Assembly (NCBI GenBank): GCA_020048405.1 | Contig: JAIFMP010000081.1 | Span: 1-41,264 of the forward strand | Direction: 5' to 3' | Source: Hydrogenophaga sp. | GTDB taxonomy: Bacteria > Pseudomonadota > Gammaproteobacteria > Burkholderiales > Burkholderiaceae_C | DNA: 41,264 nucleotides | Part shown: piece after piece, positions 32,669-41,264 of the stretch | How the letters are laid out: each line of letters opens with the position of its first letter | Position numbering within the stretch: the first letter of the stretch is position 1 | Notes under the pieces: model-generated | The model's input: only the letters and a program-made list of their open reading frames with translations | Told to the model about the DNA's origin: nothing | Databases searched by the model: none | Program-made: the position numbers and the translations under genes

Positions 32669-33463
32669 ATGGGTTTCCTGACTGGCAAAAAACTGCTCAT
32701 CACCGGCGTCATTTCCAACCGCTCCATCGCTTACGGCGTGGCCAAAGCCTGCCACGCACAGGGTGCCGAGCTGGCGTTCAGCTACGTGGGCGAGCGCTTC
32801 AAGGAACGCATCACCGACTTTGCCGCCGAGTTCGACTCCAAGCTGATTTTTGACTGCGATGTGGGCAGCGACGAACAAATAGACCAGCTGTTCAAAGACC
32901 TGTCAGCCACCTGGCCCACCTTTGACGGGTTTGTGCACAGCATTGGATTTGCCCCGCGCGAGGCCATTGCCGGTGAGTTTCTGGATGGCCTGAGCCGCGA
33001 AAACTTCCGCATTGCGCACGACATCAGCGCCTACAGTTTCCCCGCCATGGCCAAGGCCGCCCTGCCCTATCTGAGCGACAAGGCCGCGCTGCTGACCATG
33101 ACCTACCTGGGCGCCATCCGCACCATTCCCCACTACAACACCATGGGCCTGGCCAAGGCCAGCCTGGAAGCATCGGTGCGTTACCTGGCTGAGAACCTGG
33201 GCCCACGCGGCATCCGCGTGAACGGCTTGAGCGCTGGCCCCATCAAAACGCTGGCCGCCAGCGGCATCAAAGACTTTGGCAAGCTGCTGGCCATGGGTGC
33301 CGCCGCAGCGCCGCTTCGTCGCAACGTCACCATTGACGACGTGGGCAACGTGGCTGCATTTCTGCTGAGCGACCTGGCATCTGGCATGACCGCCGAAATC
33401 ACCTATGTGGACGGCGGCTTCAACGCCACAGCTGGCGTGAGCAAAGACAGCGCGGGCGTTTGA
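32669..33463 (+). CDS. fabI: Enoyl-[acyl-carrier-protein] reductase (NADH)
   Basis: MGFLTGKKLLITGVISNRSIAYGVAKACHAQGAELAFSY...LTMTYLGA...YNTMGLAKASLEASVRYLA. Confidence 0.97.
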   Translation: MGFLTGKKLLITGVISNRSIAYGVAKACHAQGAELAFSYVGERFKERITDFAAEFDSKLIFDCDVGSDEQIDQLFKDLSATWPTFDGFVHSIGFAPREAIAGEFLDGLSRENFRIAHDISAYSFPAMAKAALPYLSDKAALLTMTYLGAIRTIPHYNTMGLAKASLEASVRYLAENLGPRGIRVNGLSAGPIKTLAASGIKDFGKLLAMGAAAAPLRRNVTIDDVGNVAAFLLSDLASGMTAEITYVDGGFNATAGVSKDSAGV

Positions 33464-33477
33464 TTCAAGGTTTATTG

Positions 33478-33513
33478 GGCTCTACTGCTTAATGGCATTG
33501 CAGAACTTGCTAC
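33478..33513 (-). repeat. Dispersed 36-nt element, copy E (fabI-ligase intergenic, opposite orientation)
   Basis: plus strand GGCTC-TACTGCTTAAT-GGCATTGCAGAACT-TGCTAC. Confidence 0.55.
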
Positions 33514-33543
33514 TTATTTAAGTAAGACGTACTGGGCGAAATC

Positions 33544-34392
33544 ATGCAGCGCCGTGTATTTTTAGCTTCGGTTTTGGCCTTTGCGGGCGCCGCTAAGGCG
33601 CAAAGCACCGCTGGTGATGCCCATCGGCCAGCACTCATGCTGGCCAACGTGTACAACGACCGCACACCCCTGGCAGCCTATTGGGTCAGCGAAAAGTACG
33701 ACGGTGTGCGTGGCTTCTGGAACGGACACCAACTGGTGACCCGCGGAGGTGAGGTGGTGCACGCGCCAGCCTGGTTCACCGCCGGGTGGCCCGCCACCCC
33801 CATGGATGGCGAGCTGTGGGCAGGTCGGGGGCGCTTTTCGCATGCGGTGTCTACCGTCCGCGAGCAAACGCCTGACGATGCAGCATGGCGTGATATTCGC
33901 TTCATGGTGTTCGACCTGCCCACGCACCCGGGCAACTTCACTGAGCGCACACAGACCTACCAGCGTCTGGTGTCGGGACTGAACCAGGCTTGGGTGCAAG
34001 CCGTGCCGCAGTGGCGGGTTGACAGCCATGCCGCTTTGCGAGTCCAACTCAATGCACGCGTGAAGGCGGGTGCAGAGGGGCTGATGCTGCATCGCGCCGA
34101 TGCGCCTTACCGCAGCGGCCGCTCGGACGACCTGTTGAAAGTCAAACTGCACGCCGACGCTGAAGCACGCGTGGTGGGGCACGTGCCGGGCCAAGGCAAG
34201 TACGCGGGGCGGTTGGGCGCACTTCTGGTGGAAACGCCCGAAGGCGTGCGGTTCAAACTGGGCACCGGGTTCACCGATGCCCAGCGTGCCAACCCGCCGC
34301 CTTTGGGCACCCAGGTGACCTACCGCTACCGGGGCTTGAACGACAGCGGCGTGCCACGGTTCGCCAGCTTCTGGCGGGTGCGGGGAGAGTGA
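33544..34392 (+). CDS. ATP-dependent DNA ligase, minimal LigE-like with predicted signal peptide
   Basis: MQRRVFLASVLAFAGAAKAQ signal; adenylation motif SEKYDGVRGFW; MDGELWAGRG; EGLMLHRADAPYRSGRSDDLLKVK; small OB-fold C-term. Confidence 0.9.
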   Translation: MQRRVFLASVLAFAGAAKAQSTAGDAHRPALMLANVYNDRTPLAAYWVSEKYDGVRGFWNGHQLVTRGGEVVHAPAWFTAGWPATPMDGELWAGRGRFSHAVSTVREQTPDDAAWRDIRFMVFDLPTHPGNFTERTQTYQRLVSGLNQAWVQAVPQWRVDSHAALRVQLNARVKAGAEGLMLHRADAPYRSGRSDDLLKVKLHADAEARVVGHVPGQGKYAGRLGALLVETPEGVRFKLGTGFTDAQRANPPPLGTQVTYRYRGLNDSGVPRFASFWRVRGE

Positions 34393-34395
34393 AGG

Positions 34396-36687
34396 TCAGC
34401 CGGCCTTCACACAGTCAGCAAAGTAGGCCTTTTTGCCGTCCGGCCCCACCACTTCCACCAGTCCGTGGATATCGGTCTCAAAGCCGGGGCACTGGGCATT
34501 GAACTCACGCGAGAACTTCAGGTAGTCCACGATCTTCCGGTTGAAGACTTCTCCGGGAATCAACAGTGGAATGCCGGGTGGGTAAGGCGTGATCAAACTG
34601 GTGGCCACGCGGCCTTCCAGATCATCGATGGCCACACGCTCGGTGGTGCGGTGAGCAATGTGGGCAAATGCATCACTGGGCTTCATGGCCGGGGTCAAGT
34701 CGCTCAGGTACATGTCGGTGGTCAGGCGAGCAATGTCGTACTTGGCATACAGGGTGTGCACATGCTGACACAAGTCACGCAGGCCCATTTGCTCGTACCG
34801 GGGGTGCTTCTGGCAGAACTCCGGCAGGATGCGCCACAGCGGTTGGTTGCGGTCGTAATCGTCTTTGAACTGCTGGAGCGCGGTCAGCAACGTGTTCCAG
34901 CGGCCCTTGGTGATGCCGATGGTGAACATGATGAAGAAGCTGTACAGGCCGGTTTTCTCCACCACCACGCCATGCTCGGCCAGGAATTTGGTCACGATGC
35001 TGGCCGGAATGCCGGTGTCGGCAAAGCTGCCGTCCATGGCCAGGCCGGGCGTGACAATGGTGGCCTTGATGGGGTCCAGCATGTTGAAGCCAGGCGCCAT
35101 GTCGCCAAAGCCATGCCAGGTGTTGGCCGCAGCGGCCTCTTCACTGAGGCCTTCGGTGCGCTTGAGCACCCAGTCAGAGGCGTTGCCCATGCCCTCTTCG
35201 GCCAGTTCCTGTGGGCCCCACACCTGGAACCACCAGTCGCCGTCGCCAAACTCGTCGTCCACCTTGCGCATGGCACGGCGGAAATCAAGGGCTTCCAGAA
35301 TGCTTTCTTCCACCAGCGCACGGCCACCGGGCGGCTCCATCATGGCGGCCGCCACGTCGCAACTGGCAATGATGGCGTACTGAGGGCTGGTGCTGGTGTG
35401 CATCAGGTACGCCTCGTTGAACAGGTGGCGGTCGAGTTTGGTGCTTTGCGAGTCCTGCACCAACACGTGGCTGGCCTGGCTGATGCCGGCCAGCAGCTTG
35501 TGGATGGACTGGGTGGAATAAACCACAGACTCTTTTGGCCTCTGGCGCTTTTTCCCCATGGCATGGTAGCTACCATAAAAGGAGTGAAAAGCAGCGTGGG
35601 GCAACCAGGCTTCGTCGAAGTGCAGGTTGTCAACATAGCCGTCCAGCATGGACTTGATGGTTTCGGTGTTGTAGAGCACGCCGTCGTAGGTGCTTTGGGT
35701 GAGCGTGAGGATGCGGGGCTTCACCGCGTCGGCATCCACCCCAGCCAAGAGTGGGTTGGAGCGGATCTTGGCCTTGATGGCGTCGATCTCGAACTCGCTC
35801 TGCGGAATCGGCCCGATGATGCCCCAGTGGTTGCGCGTGGGCTTCAGGAACACGGGGATGGCCCCGGTCATGATGATGGCGTGCAGGTTGCTCTTGTGGC
35901 AGTTGCGGTCTACCAGCACCACGTCGCCGGGAGCCACGGTGTGGTGCCACACCATTTTGTTGCTGGTGCTGGTGCCGTTGGTGACGAAGAAGCAATGGTC
36001 GGCATTGAAAATGCGCGCCGCATTTCGCTCGCTGGCCCCGATCGCCCCGTTGTGGTCCAGCAACTGGCCCAGCTCTTCCACCGCGTTGCACACGTCGGCG
36101 CGCAGCATGTTTTCGCCGTAAAACTGGTGGTACATCTGGCCTACAGGGCTTTTCAGAAAAGCCACGCCGCCGGAATGGCCGGGGCAATGCCAGCTGTAGG
36201 AGCCGTCCTCGGCATAGTCCAGCAACGCTTTGAAAAACGGGGGCTGAATGCCTTCCAGGTAACTCTTGGCCTCGCGGATGATGTGGCGCGCCACAAACTC
36301 GGGCGTGTCCTCGAACATGTGGATGAATCCGTGCAGCTCGCGCAAGATGTCGTTGGGCAAGTGGCGGCTGGTTTTGGTTTCGCCGTACACGTAAATGGGC
36401 ACGTCGGCGTTCTTCCAGCGCACTTCTTCAATGAAGCCGCGCAGGTTCAGCACCACTGGGTCCACATCGGGGCCGGGCGTGAACTCTTCGTCGTCAATCG
36501 ACAGAATGAACGCGCTGGCGCGGCTCTGCTGCTGCGCAAACTGAGACAAATCCCCATAGGTGGTCACGCCCAACACCTCGAAACCCTCCGTTTCAATGGC
36601 CTGCGCCAACGCACGAATGCCCAGGCCAGAGGTGTTCTCGGAGCGGTAGTCTTCGTCAATGATGACGATGGGGAAGCGAAATTTCAT
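34396..36687 (-). CDS. Arginine/lysine/ornithine decarboxylase (PLP fold type I)
   Basis: MKFRFPIVIIDEDYRSENTSGLGIRALA..., SWHCPGHSGGVAFLKSPVG, TQSIHKLLAGISQASH (PLP lysine). Confidence 0.93.
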   Translation of the reverse strand: MKFRFPIVIIDEDYRSENTSGLGIRALAQAIETEGFEVLGVTTYGDLSQFAQQQSRASAFILSIDDEEFTPGPDVDPVVLNLRGFIEEVRWKNADVPIYVYGETKTSRHLPNDILRELHGFIHMFEDTPEFVARHIIREAKSYLEGIQPPFFKALLDYAEDGSYSWHCPGHSGGVAFLKSPVGQMYHQFYGENMLRADVCNAVEELGQLLDHNGAIGASERNAARIFNADHCFFVTNGTSTSNKMVWHHTVAPGDVVLVDRNCHKSNLHAIIMTGAIPVFLKPTRNHWGIIGPIPQSEFEIDAIKAKIRSNPLLAGVDADAVKPRILTLTQSTYDGVLYNTETIKSMLDGYVDNLHFDEAWLPHAAFHSFYGSYHAMGKKRQRPKESVVYSTQSIHKLLAGISQASHVLVQDSQSTKLDRHLFNEAYLMHTSTSPQYAIIASCDVAAAMMEPPGGRALVEESILEALDFRRAMRKVDDEFGDGDWWFQVWGPQELAEEGMGNASDWVLKRTEGLSEEAAAANTWHGFGDMAPGFNMLDPIKATIVTPGLAMDGSFADTGIPASIVTKFLAEHGVVVEKTGLYSFFIMFTIGITKGRWNTLLTALQQFKDDYDRNQPLWRILPEFCQKHPRYEQMGLRDLCQHVHTLYAKYDIARLTTDMYLSDLTPAMKPSDAFAHIAHRTTERVAIDDLEGRVATSLITPYPPGIPLLIPGEVFNRKIVDYLKFSREFNAQCPGFETDIHGLVEVVGPDGKKAYFADCVKAG
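35538..35573 (-). repeat. Dispersed 36-nt element, copy G (inside the decarboxylase gene)
   Basis: plus strand GCCTC-TGGCGCTTTTT-CCCCATGGCATGGT-AGCTAC. Confidence 0.6.
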
Positions 36688-36839
36688 GGCGCGGCCTGTA
36701 GGGCGGTGAAAGGGCTGGGGGATGCACGAGCACCCCAAAAAGCAAGCGCGAAGTGTACGGAAATATTGTGTCGGCACTGAGGCACCCGAGCCCTGTGTGT
36801 TTCACAATGGAGCAACACAATCAACCGCAAGGGTGAGAC

Positions 36840-37277
36840 ATGGCAGATTCGACCATCTGGTGGATGCTGGCAGGTATGGCTGTGGTGGCCGAACTGCTCA
36901 CCGGGACTTTTTATTTGCTCATGCTGGCGCTGGGTCTGGCGGGCGGAGCCGTGGCTGCACACCTCGGTTTTTCACAGGCACTCCAGCTGGTGTGTGCCGC
37001 CGTGTTGGGTGCGGGTGCAGTGGCAATCCTTCAAAAAATACGCCCCCGCCCCCACAGGGACTTGCAACCACAGGCCGATGCTGACGTGAACATGGACATC
37101 GGCCAGACACTCCAGGTCGACCAGTGGACTGGCCGCTCGGCCCAGGCCAGCTACCGCGGTGCACAATGGTCTGTCGAGTTGCTGGACGGTCACGAAACAT
37201 CGGCCGCGCAGCCCGGCCGCTATCGCATCAGCGCCGTGGTTGGGAACGTGTTGCGCGTCGAACCCACTGAACCCTGA
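36840..37277 (+). CDS. NfeD-like membrane protein
   Basis: TM segments then OB-like WTGRSAQASYRGAQWSVEL; directly upstream of an SPFH/band 7 gene. Confidence 0.85.
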   Translation: MADSTIWWMLAGMAVVAELLTGTFYLLMLALGLAGGAVAAHLGFSQALQLVCAAVLGAGAVAILQKIRPRPHRDLQPQADADVNMDIGQTLQVDQWTGRSAQASYRGAQWSVELLDGHETSAAQPGRYRISAVVGNVLRVEPTEP

Positions 37278-37300
37278 ACACCCTCCACCGGAGTTACAGC

Positions 37301-38224
37301 ATGGAAATTGCACTTTTTCTGTTCGTCATCGCACTGGTTTTCATCGTCCGCTCGATCAAGATCGTTCCCCAGCAGAACGCCTGGGTCAAGGAAAGGTTGG
37401 GCAAGTACGCGGGCACGCTGACACCGGGCCTGAATTTTCTGGTGCCATTTGTCGATCAGGTGGCCTACAAACACTCCCTCAAAGAAATAGCACTTGATGT
37501 GCCCAGCCAGGTGTGCATCACCAGAGACAACACCCAGCTCCAGGTGGATGGCATCCTCTACTTTCAGGTGACCGACCCCATGCGGGCCAGCTATGGCTCA
37601 GCAAACTACGTCAATGCCATCACCCAGTTGGCACAAACCACGCTGCGCTCCGTCATCGGCAAACTGGAGTTGGACCGAACATTCGAAGAGCGCGACATCC
37701 TCAACGCCCAGGTGGTGGCCGCGATCGATGAAGCCGCACTCAACTGGGGTGTCAAGGTGCTCCGTTACGAAATCAAGGACTTGACCCCGCCGAAGGAAAT
37801 CCTGCACGCAATGCAGCAGCAGATCACGGCCGAGCGCGAAAAACGTGCCCTCATCGCCGCCTCTGAGGGTCGCAAACAGGAACAGATCAACATTGCCACG
37901 GGCGAACGCGAGGCGTTCATCGCCCGCTCTGAAGGCGAGAAACAAGCTGCCATCAACAATGCCCAAGGTGAGGCAGCGGCCATTCTGGCGGTGGCCGAGG
38001 CGTCGGCCCAGGCCATCGAGCGCGTGGCTCGTGCCATTCAACAACCTGGGGGTGAGCAGGCCGTTCAACTCAAGGTCGCCGAAAAAGCCGTTGAAGCGTA
38101 CGGACGAGTGGCCACCGATGCCAGTACGACGCTGATCGTGCCCAGCCACATGGGCGAGGTGTCCAGCCTGATTGCATCAGCCATGGCCATGGTGAAGTCT
38201 CAAACCCACGGCAACACGAACTGA
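37301..38224 (+). CDS. SPFH/Band 7 stomatin-like protein (QmcA/slipin type)
   Basis: IVRSIKIVPQQNAWVKERLGKYAGTLTPGLNFLVPFVDQVAYKHSLKEIALDVPSQVCITRDNTQLQVDGILYFQVTDP. Confidence 0.93.
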   Translation: MEIALFLFVIALVFIVRSIKIVPQQNAWVKERLGKYAGTLTPGLNFLVPFVDQVAYKHSLKEIALDVPSQVCITRDNTQLQVDGILYFQVTDPMRASYGSANYVNAITQLAQTTLRSVIGKLELDRTFEERDILNAQVVAAIDEAALNWGVKVLRYEIKDLTPPKEILHAMQQQITAEREKRALIAASEGRKQEQINIATGEREAFIARSEGEKQAAINNAQGEAAAILAVAEASAQAIERVARAIQQPGGEQAVQLKVAEKAVEAYGRVATDASTTLIVPSHMGEVSSLIASAMAMVKSQTHGNTN

Positions 38225-38249
38225 ACCGACCACCGAGCCAGAACAGCCA

Positions 38250-38289
38250 ACAAAAAAGCCCCTTGGCACGGAGGCCTTGGGGCTTTCAG
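38250..38289 (+). terminator. Hairpin terminator downstream of the SPFH gene
   Basis: AAAAAGCCCCTTGGCACGGAGGCCTTGGGGCTTT inverted repeat. Confidence 0.65.
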
Positions 38290-38490
38290 GGTGTTGCAGT
38301 GGACCGTTGGAGGCGGGCAGCAACACTTTTCTGGCGGAGCAGGCGTCCGTTCCGTCTAACTTTCACGTTGTCTCACCAAGCATCAAAACCCACCAGTTTC
38401 CCTTTGAAAACAACGCATTGATTGTCTTGCGTTGTATCAGATAGCCCCATACAATCGCGCCCACAAACATGGGTAGAAATGGGGTAGAAA

Positions 38491-39717
38491 ATGGCCAGAC
38501 GGATAAACATACTCACTGCAAAAGAAGTGAGCAACGCTTCGACACCGGGCTATCTGTTCGATGGTGCTGGGCTTTACCTTCAGGTGGCGAACGGCGGCAG
38601 CAAGTCATGGGTGCTGCGTTACACGGTGAACAAGCGCCCTCGTGAGATGGGACTTGGCTCAACGGTAACGTTCACGCTGGCCGAGGCTCGAGTAAGGGCC
38701 GCGAAGTTCAGGCAGATGATTGCCGATGGACTAGACCCTATCGACGAACGTAAGAACACGATTCTTGCCAAGCGCATGGCCGAGGCTAACGTCATCACGT
38801 TTGACAAGGCTGCGGAGAAATACATTGCCGCCAACAAGGAAGGGTGGCGCAACGCCAAGCACGAGGCACAGTGGCGCAGCACCCTGGCTACATACGCCAG
38901 CCCGGTTATCGGTGGCATGTCGGTGGCGACCATTGAAACCGGGCATGTTCTGCGCATCCTTGAGCCAATATGGACAGTCAAAACCGAGACAGCAACTCGT
39001 GTCCGAGGACGGATTGAAAAGGTCTTGGATTGGGCCAAGGTTCAGGGTTACCGCGCGGGGGACAACCCTGCCGCATGGAAAGGGCACCTCAGCGAAGCAT
39101 TGCCGAAGCCTTCAAAGGTGGCAAACGAGGGACACCATGCCGCACTGCCTTGGGCTGACATCGCAGCCTTCATGGCTGAATTGCAATCTATGCCCGGTGT
39201 GGCTGCTCGTGCACTTGAAATGATCATTCTGTGCGCCAGCCGCACGAGTGAGGTGCTGAATGCGCAGTGGCAGGAAATTGATCTGGACGGTGCTGTCTGG
39301 ACTGTCCCAGCGGATCGCATGAAGTCATTCAAGCCACATCGTGTCCCCTTGTCGGCTCCGGTATTGCAGTTGCTGCGCAAACTACCTCAGGTGGACGCGT
39401 ATGTGTTCCCCGGCGCAAAAGAAGGCACCGCACTATCAAATATGAGTTGCCTTGCGGTACTCAAGCGCATGAATCGGGCAGACCTGACGGTGCATGGCTT
39501 CCGTTCAACGTTCAGGGATTGGGTAAGTGAGTGCACGGCATATCCCCGCGATGTGGCGGAAATGGCCTTGGCCCACGCCATCGCAGACAACACGGAGGCG
39601 GCATATCGTCGCGGCGATTTGCTGGAGAAGCGCCGCGCCCTCATGGCCGATTGGGCCAACTACTGCGCCACACCCCGTAGCGACAACGTTGTGCACCTGA
39701 GCAGGGAGGCAGCATGA
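38491..39717 (+). CDS. Tyrosine-type recombinase/integrase (P4-type, DUF4102 N-terminal arm-binding region)
   Basis: GYLFDGAGLYLQVANGGSKSWVLRY...LAEARVRAAKFRQMIADGLDPIDERK...CASRTSEVLNAQWQEID...VHGFRSTFRDW...AYRRGDLLEKRRALMADWANYC. Confidence 0.95.
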   Translation: MARRINILTAKEVSNASTPGYLFDGAGLYLQVANGGSKSWVLRYTVNKRPREMGLGSTVTFTLAEARVRAAKFRQMIADGLDPIDERKNTILAKRMAEANVITFDKAAEKYIAANKEGWRNAKHEAQWRSTLATYASPVIGGMSVATIETGHVLRILEPIWTVKTETATRVRGRIEKVLDWAKVQGYRAGDNPAAWKGHLSEALPKPSKVANEGHHAALPWADIAAFMAELQSMPGVAARALEMIILCASRTSEVLNAQWQEIDLDGAVWTVPADRMKSFKPHRVPLSAPVLQLLRKLPQVDAYVFPGAKEGTALSNMSCLAVLKRMNRADLTVHGFRSTFRDWVSECTAYPRDVAEMALAHAIADNTEAAYRRGDLLEKRRALMADWANYCATPRSDNVVHLSREAA

Positions 39718-40109
39718 CCGAAAGAAAAGTAGGTAGGCCAACAACGCGAAATAGAGAGGCATTAATGTTGGCAATTTGGCGTGCAGTTCAGGAGGAAAAA
39801 CATTGCCGAGGAGCAAAAAGCCTGCGTCAAGCGTGCACCAATCTATATGAAAAGCGTGCTGACTTTCTGATCAAAATAATTGATGAAGATGGGAAAGTGA
39901 TTGATGTAATAAAAGGCATTTCCGGTGCTGCAACATTGTGGCAAAGATATCAAGCAGCCGAAAAAGCAAGGCACGATAAAGACCGTTATCCGATATTGCA
40001 CGCAAGGGCAGAGCATCTTCTAAAAACACTACCCGGCACGTTTGAACGGGTTGAGGCTGCACGCAAGGAATACGCAGCCATAAGAATGAAAAACGATTGG
40101 CTTTCGTAG
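39714..40109 (+). CDS. Hypothetical protein of the mobile element
   Basis: 131-aa ORF, AT-richer, ATGA overlap with the integrase stop. Confidence 0.65.
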   Translation: MTERKVGRPTTRNREALMLAIWRAVQEEKHCRGAKSLRQACTNLYEKRADFLIKIIDEDGKVIDVIKGISGAATLWQRYQAAEKARHDKDRYPILHARAEHLLKTLPGTFERVEAARKEYAAIRMKNDWLS

Positions 40110-40226
40110 GCACCGCACCACTGCAACGCTCAGTCAAATAATTTCCGTACCAAAACAGGAGAACAAGGCTTTTATTGTCCGTCTCAAGGTTGCCAATTGG
40201 GGCAACCTGAGATTGAAAGGGACTAA

Positions 40227-40421
40227 ATGAAGCCGCAAAGCTACCGCCCTAAACAGGCTGCTGAATTACTCGGAATAGGTGTCGCTACGCTGTGGCGCTG
40301 GTCTAAAGAGCGTGCCGACTTTCCTAAGCCAATTCGCCTAAGTGCACGGTGCACCGTTTTTGACGGAGTTGCGCTGTTGGCATGGCGTGATGCGCAACGC
40401 ATTACATGCGAGGTGGCGTAA
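40227..40421 (+). CDS. AlpA-family helix-turn-helix regulator/excisionase-like
   Basis: YRPKQAAELLGIGVATLWRWSKERADFPKPIRLSARCTVFDGVALLAWRDAQ. Confidence 0.88.
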   Translation: MKPQSYRPKQAAELLGIGVATLWRWSKERADFPKPIRLSARCTVFDGVALLAWRDAQRITCEVA

Positions 40422-40531
40422 TGACCACCATCACCCGAAAACTCAAAGCCGCCGCCAAGGTGGTCATGCCGCCGCTGCTTACGTTTGTGGCCGTGATTGC
40501 CGCCTTCGAAGTTTGGGGGTTGCTGAAATGA
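40421..40531 (+). CDS. 36-aa predicted single-TM peptide
   Basis: MTTITRKLKAAAKVVMPPLLTFVAVIAAFEVWGLLK; TAATG and ATGA overlaps with neighbours. Not in the supplied ORF track. Confidence 0.5.
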   Translation: MTTITRKLKAAAKVVMPPLLTFVAVIAAFEVWGLLK

Positions 40532-40755
40532 ACGCCCACAACGACCTCGACACCGCGACCAACGAACGCGCCGCCAAGCATTTCCACACCCTGCGTGCGC
40601 AACTGGCTATGCATGGTCACGTTCTGCACCGTACCGAGAGCAAGGACGGTGCAATCACCTACTACTGCCACAAGTGGGGCTTGGTTCGCCACTTCCAAAA
40701 CCTTGATGCCGTTGACGCTTTCCTGACTCAGGTGGGAGGCGTTGACCATGCTTGA
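40528..40755 (+). CDS. Hypothetical protein of the mobile element
   Basis: MNAHNDLDTATNERAAKHFHTLRAQLAMHGHVLHRTESKDGAITYYCHKWGLVRHFQNLDAVDAFLTQVGGVDHA; start overlaps the upstream stop. Confidence 0.6.
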   Translation: MNAHNDLDTATNERAAKHFHTLRAQLAMHGHVLHRTESKDGAITYYCHKWGLVRHFQNLDAVDAFLTQVGGVDHA

Positions 40756-41264
40756 AGCAGAAAAAAACACGCCGACACTTTCACCAGATCAGCCGACACA
40801 AACCGACAAAACCAACATAACCGATTCAACACCCACCACAAACGCCGATTTTCTGGCCGCAGTGTTCGGCGATGTGGGCGTGGAGCGTCCGTTTGTACTG
40901 GGTTTTGCTGGGAAGCCAAAAGAACGCAAGGCATGGGGAGGCGATGCGTACCAACCGGGCAAAAGCCACACAACAAATGACTCGTTGAACTGGTACTTCA
41001 GCCTTGCTGTGTATCGCGCAAACGATGGATACCACCGCCGCGAAGCCGACTGTGCCGCAGTGCATGGAATCATGCTCGATGACATCGGCACCAAAGCATT
41101 GCCACTTTCGCGGCTGGATGGGTGCCCGCCTTCATACGTCATCGAAACCAGTCCCGGCAACTATCAAGTCGGGTATCTGTTCGACACACCACAAACCGAC
41201 CTGAAGCGCATCAAAGCACTGAATCAGGCCACCGTGGATGCTGGCCTATGTGACCCTGGCGCGA
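40748..41264 (+). CDS. Primase/RepB-like replication protein, partial at right edge
   Basis: GIMLDDIGTKALPLSRLDGCPPSYVIETSPGNYQVGYLFDTP, typical of element/phage primase-like proteins; open at the window end. Confidence 0.65.
   Translation, partial: MLEAEKNTPTLSPDQPTQTDKTNITDSTPTTNADFLAAVFGDVGVERPFVLGFAGKPKERKAWGGDAYQPGKSHTTNDSLNWYFSLAVYRANDGYHRREADCAAVHGIMLDDIGTKALPLSRLDGCPPSYVIETSPGNYQVGYLFDTPQTDLKRIKALNQATVDAGLCDPGA

Larger units (their letters stand above)
38469..41264 (+). mobile_element. Left part of an integrated element (integrase - AlpA-like regulator - small ORFs - primase-like), continues past the right edge
   Basis: Tyrosine recombinase at the boundary, AlpA-like HTH, primase-like protein, base composition shift with more AT-rich genes. 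Confidence 0.75.

Noticed and set aside
31114-32853. 579-aa plus-strand ORF
   Set aside because: Antisense to yejA and out of frame with fabI; shadow ORF.
34465-36780. 771-aa plus-strand ORF
   Set aside because: Antisense shadow of the decarboxylase gene; no recognisable domain.
38310-38370. Possible tRNA-Ser-like 3' fragment (reverse complement contains CTGCTCCGCCA) as an att site
   Set aside because: No T-arm consensus or cloverleaf could be drawn; too weak to call.

Overview
The window is a 41 kb stretch of a betaproteobacterial, probably Comamonadaceae-like, chromosome. It carries conserved housekeeping genes: tadA, guaA/guaB, ratA-rnfH, smpB, typA, truB-rbfA-infB-nusA-rimP, a yejABEF-type peptide ABC transporter, fabI, a basic amino-acid decarboxylase and nfeD/SPFH. 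The most unusual region is about 22.43-29.68 kb. There a defence island in one orientation lies inside the yejA-yejB//yejE-yejF operon: hsdM, a 68-aa orphan, a HEPN protein, an MNT nucleotidyltransferase fused to HsdS, an AAA ATPase, a DUF4276 protein, and a truncated chimeric HsdR. Its last stop codon overlaps the yejE start codon (TGATG). The MNT/HsdS joint lies on a GGGGC-type G-rich repeat. Other signals: (i) seven copies of a dispersed element with a fixed 36-nt architecture, five of them overlapping coding sequence; (ii) short internal frameshifting deletions in smpB and a TauE/SafE gene; (iii) a signal-peptide-bearing ATP-dependent DNA ligase (LigE-like); (iv) the start of an integrase/AlpA/primase mobile element running off the right edge. 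Product names come from recognising protein motifs by eye; no database search was run.
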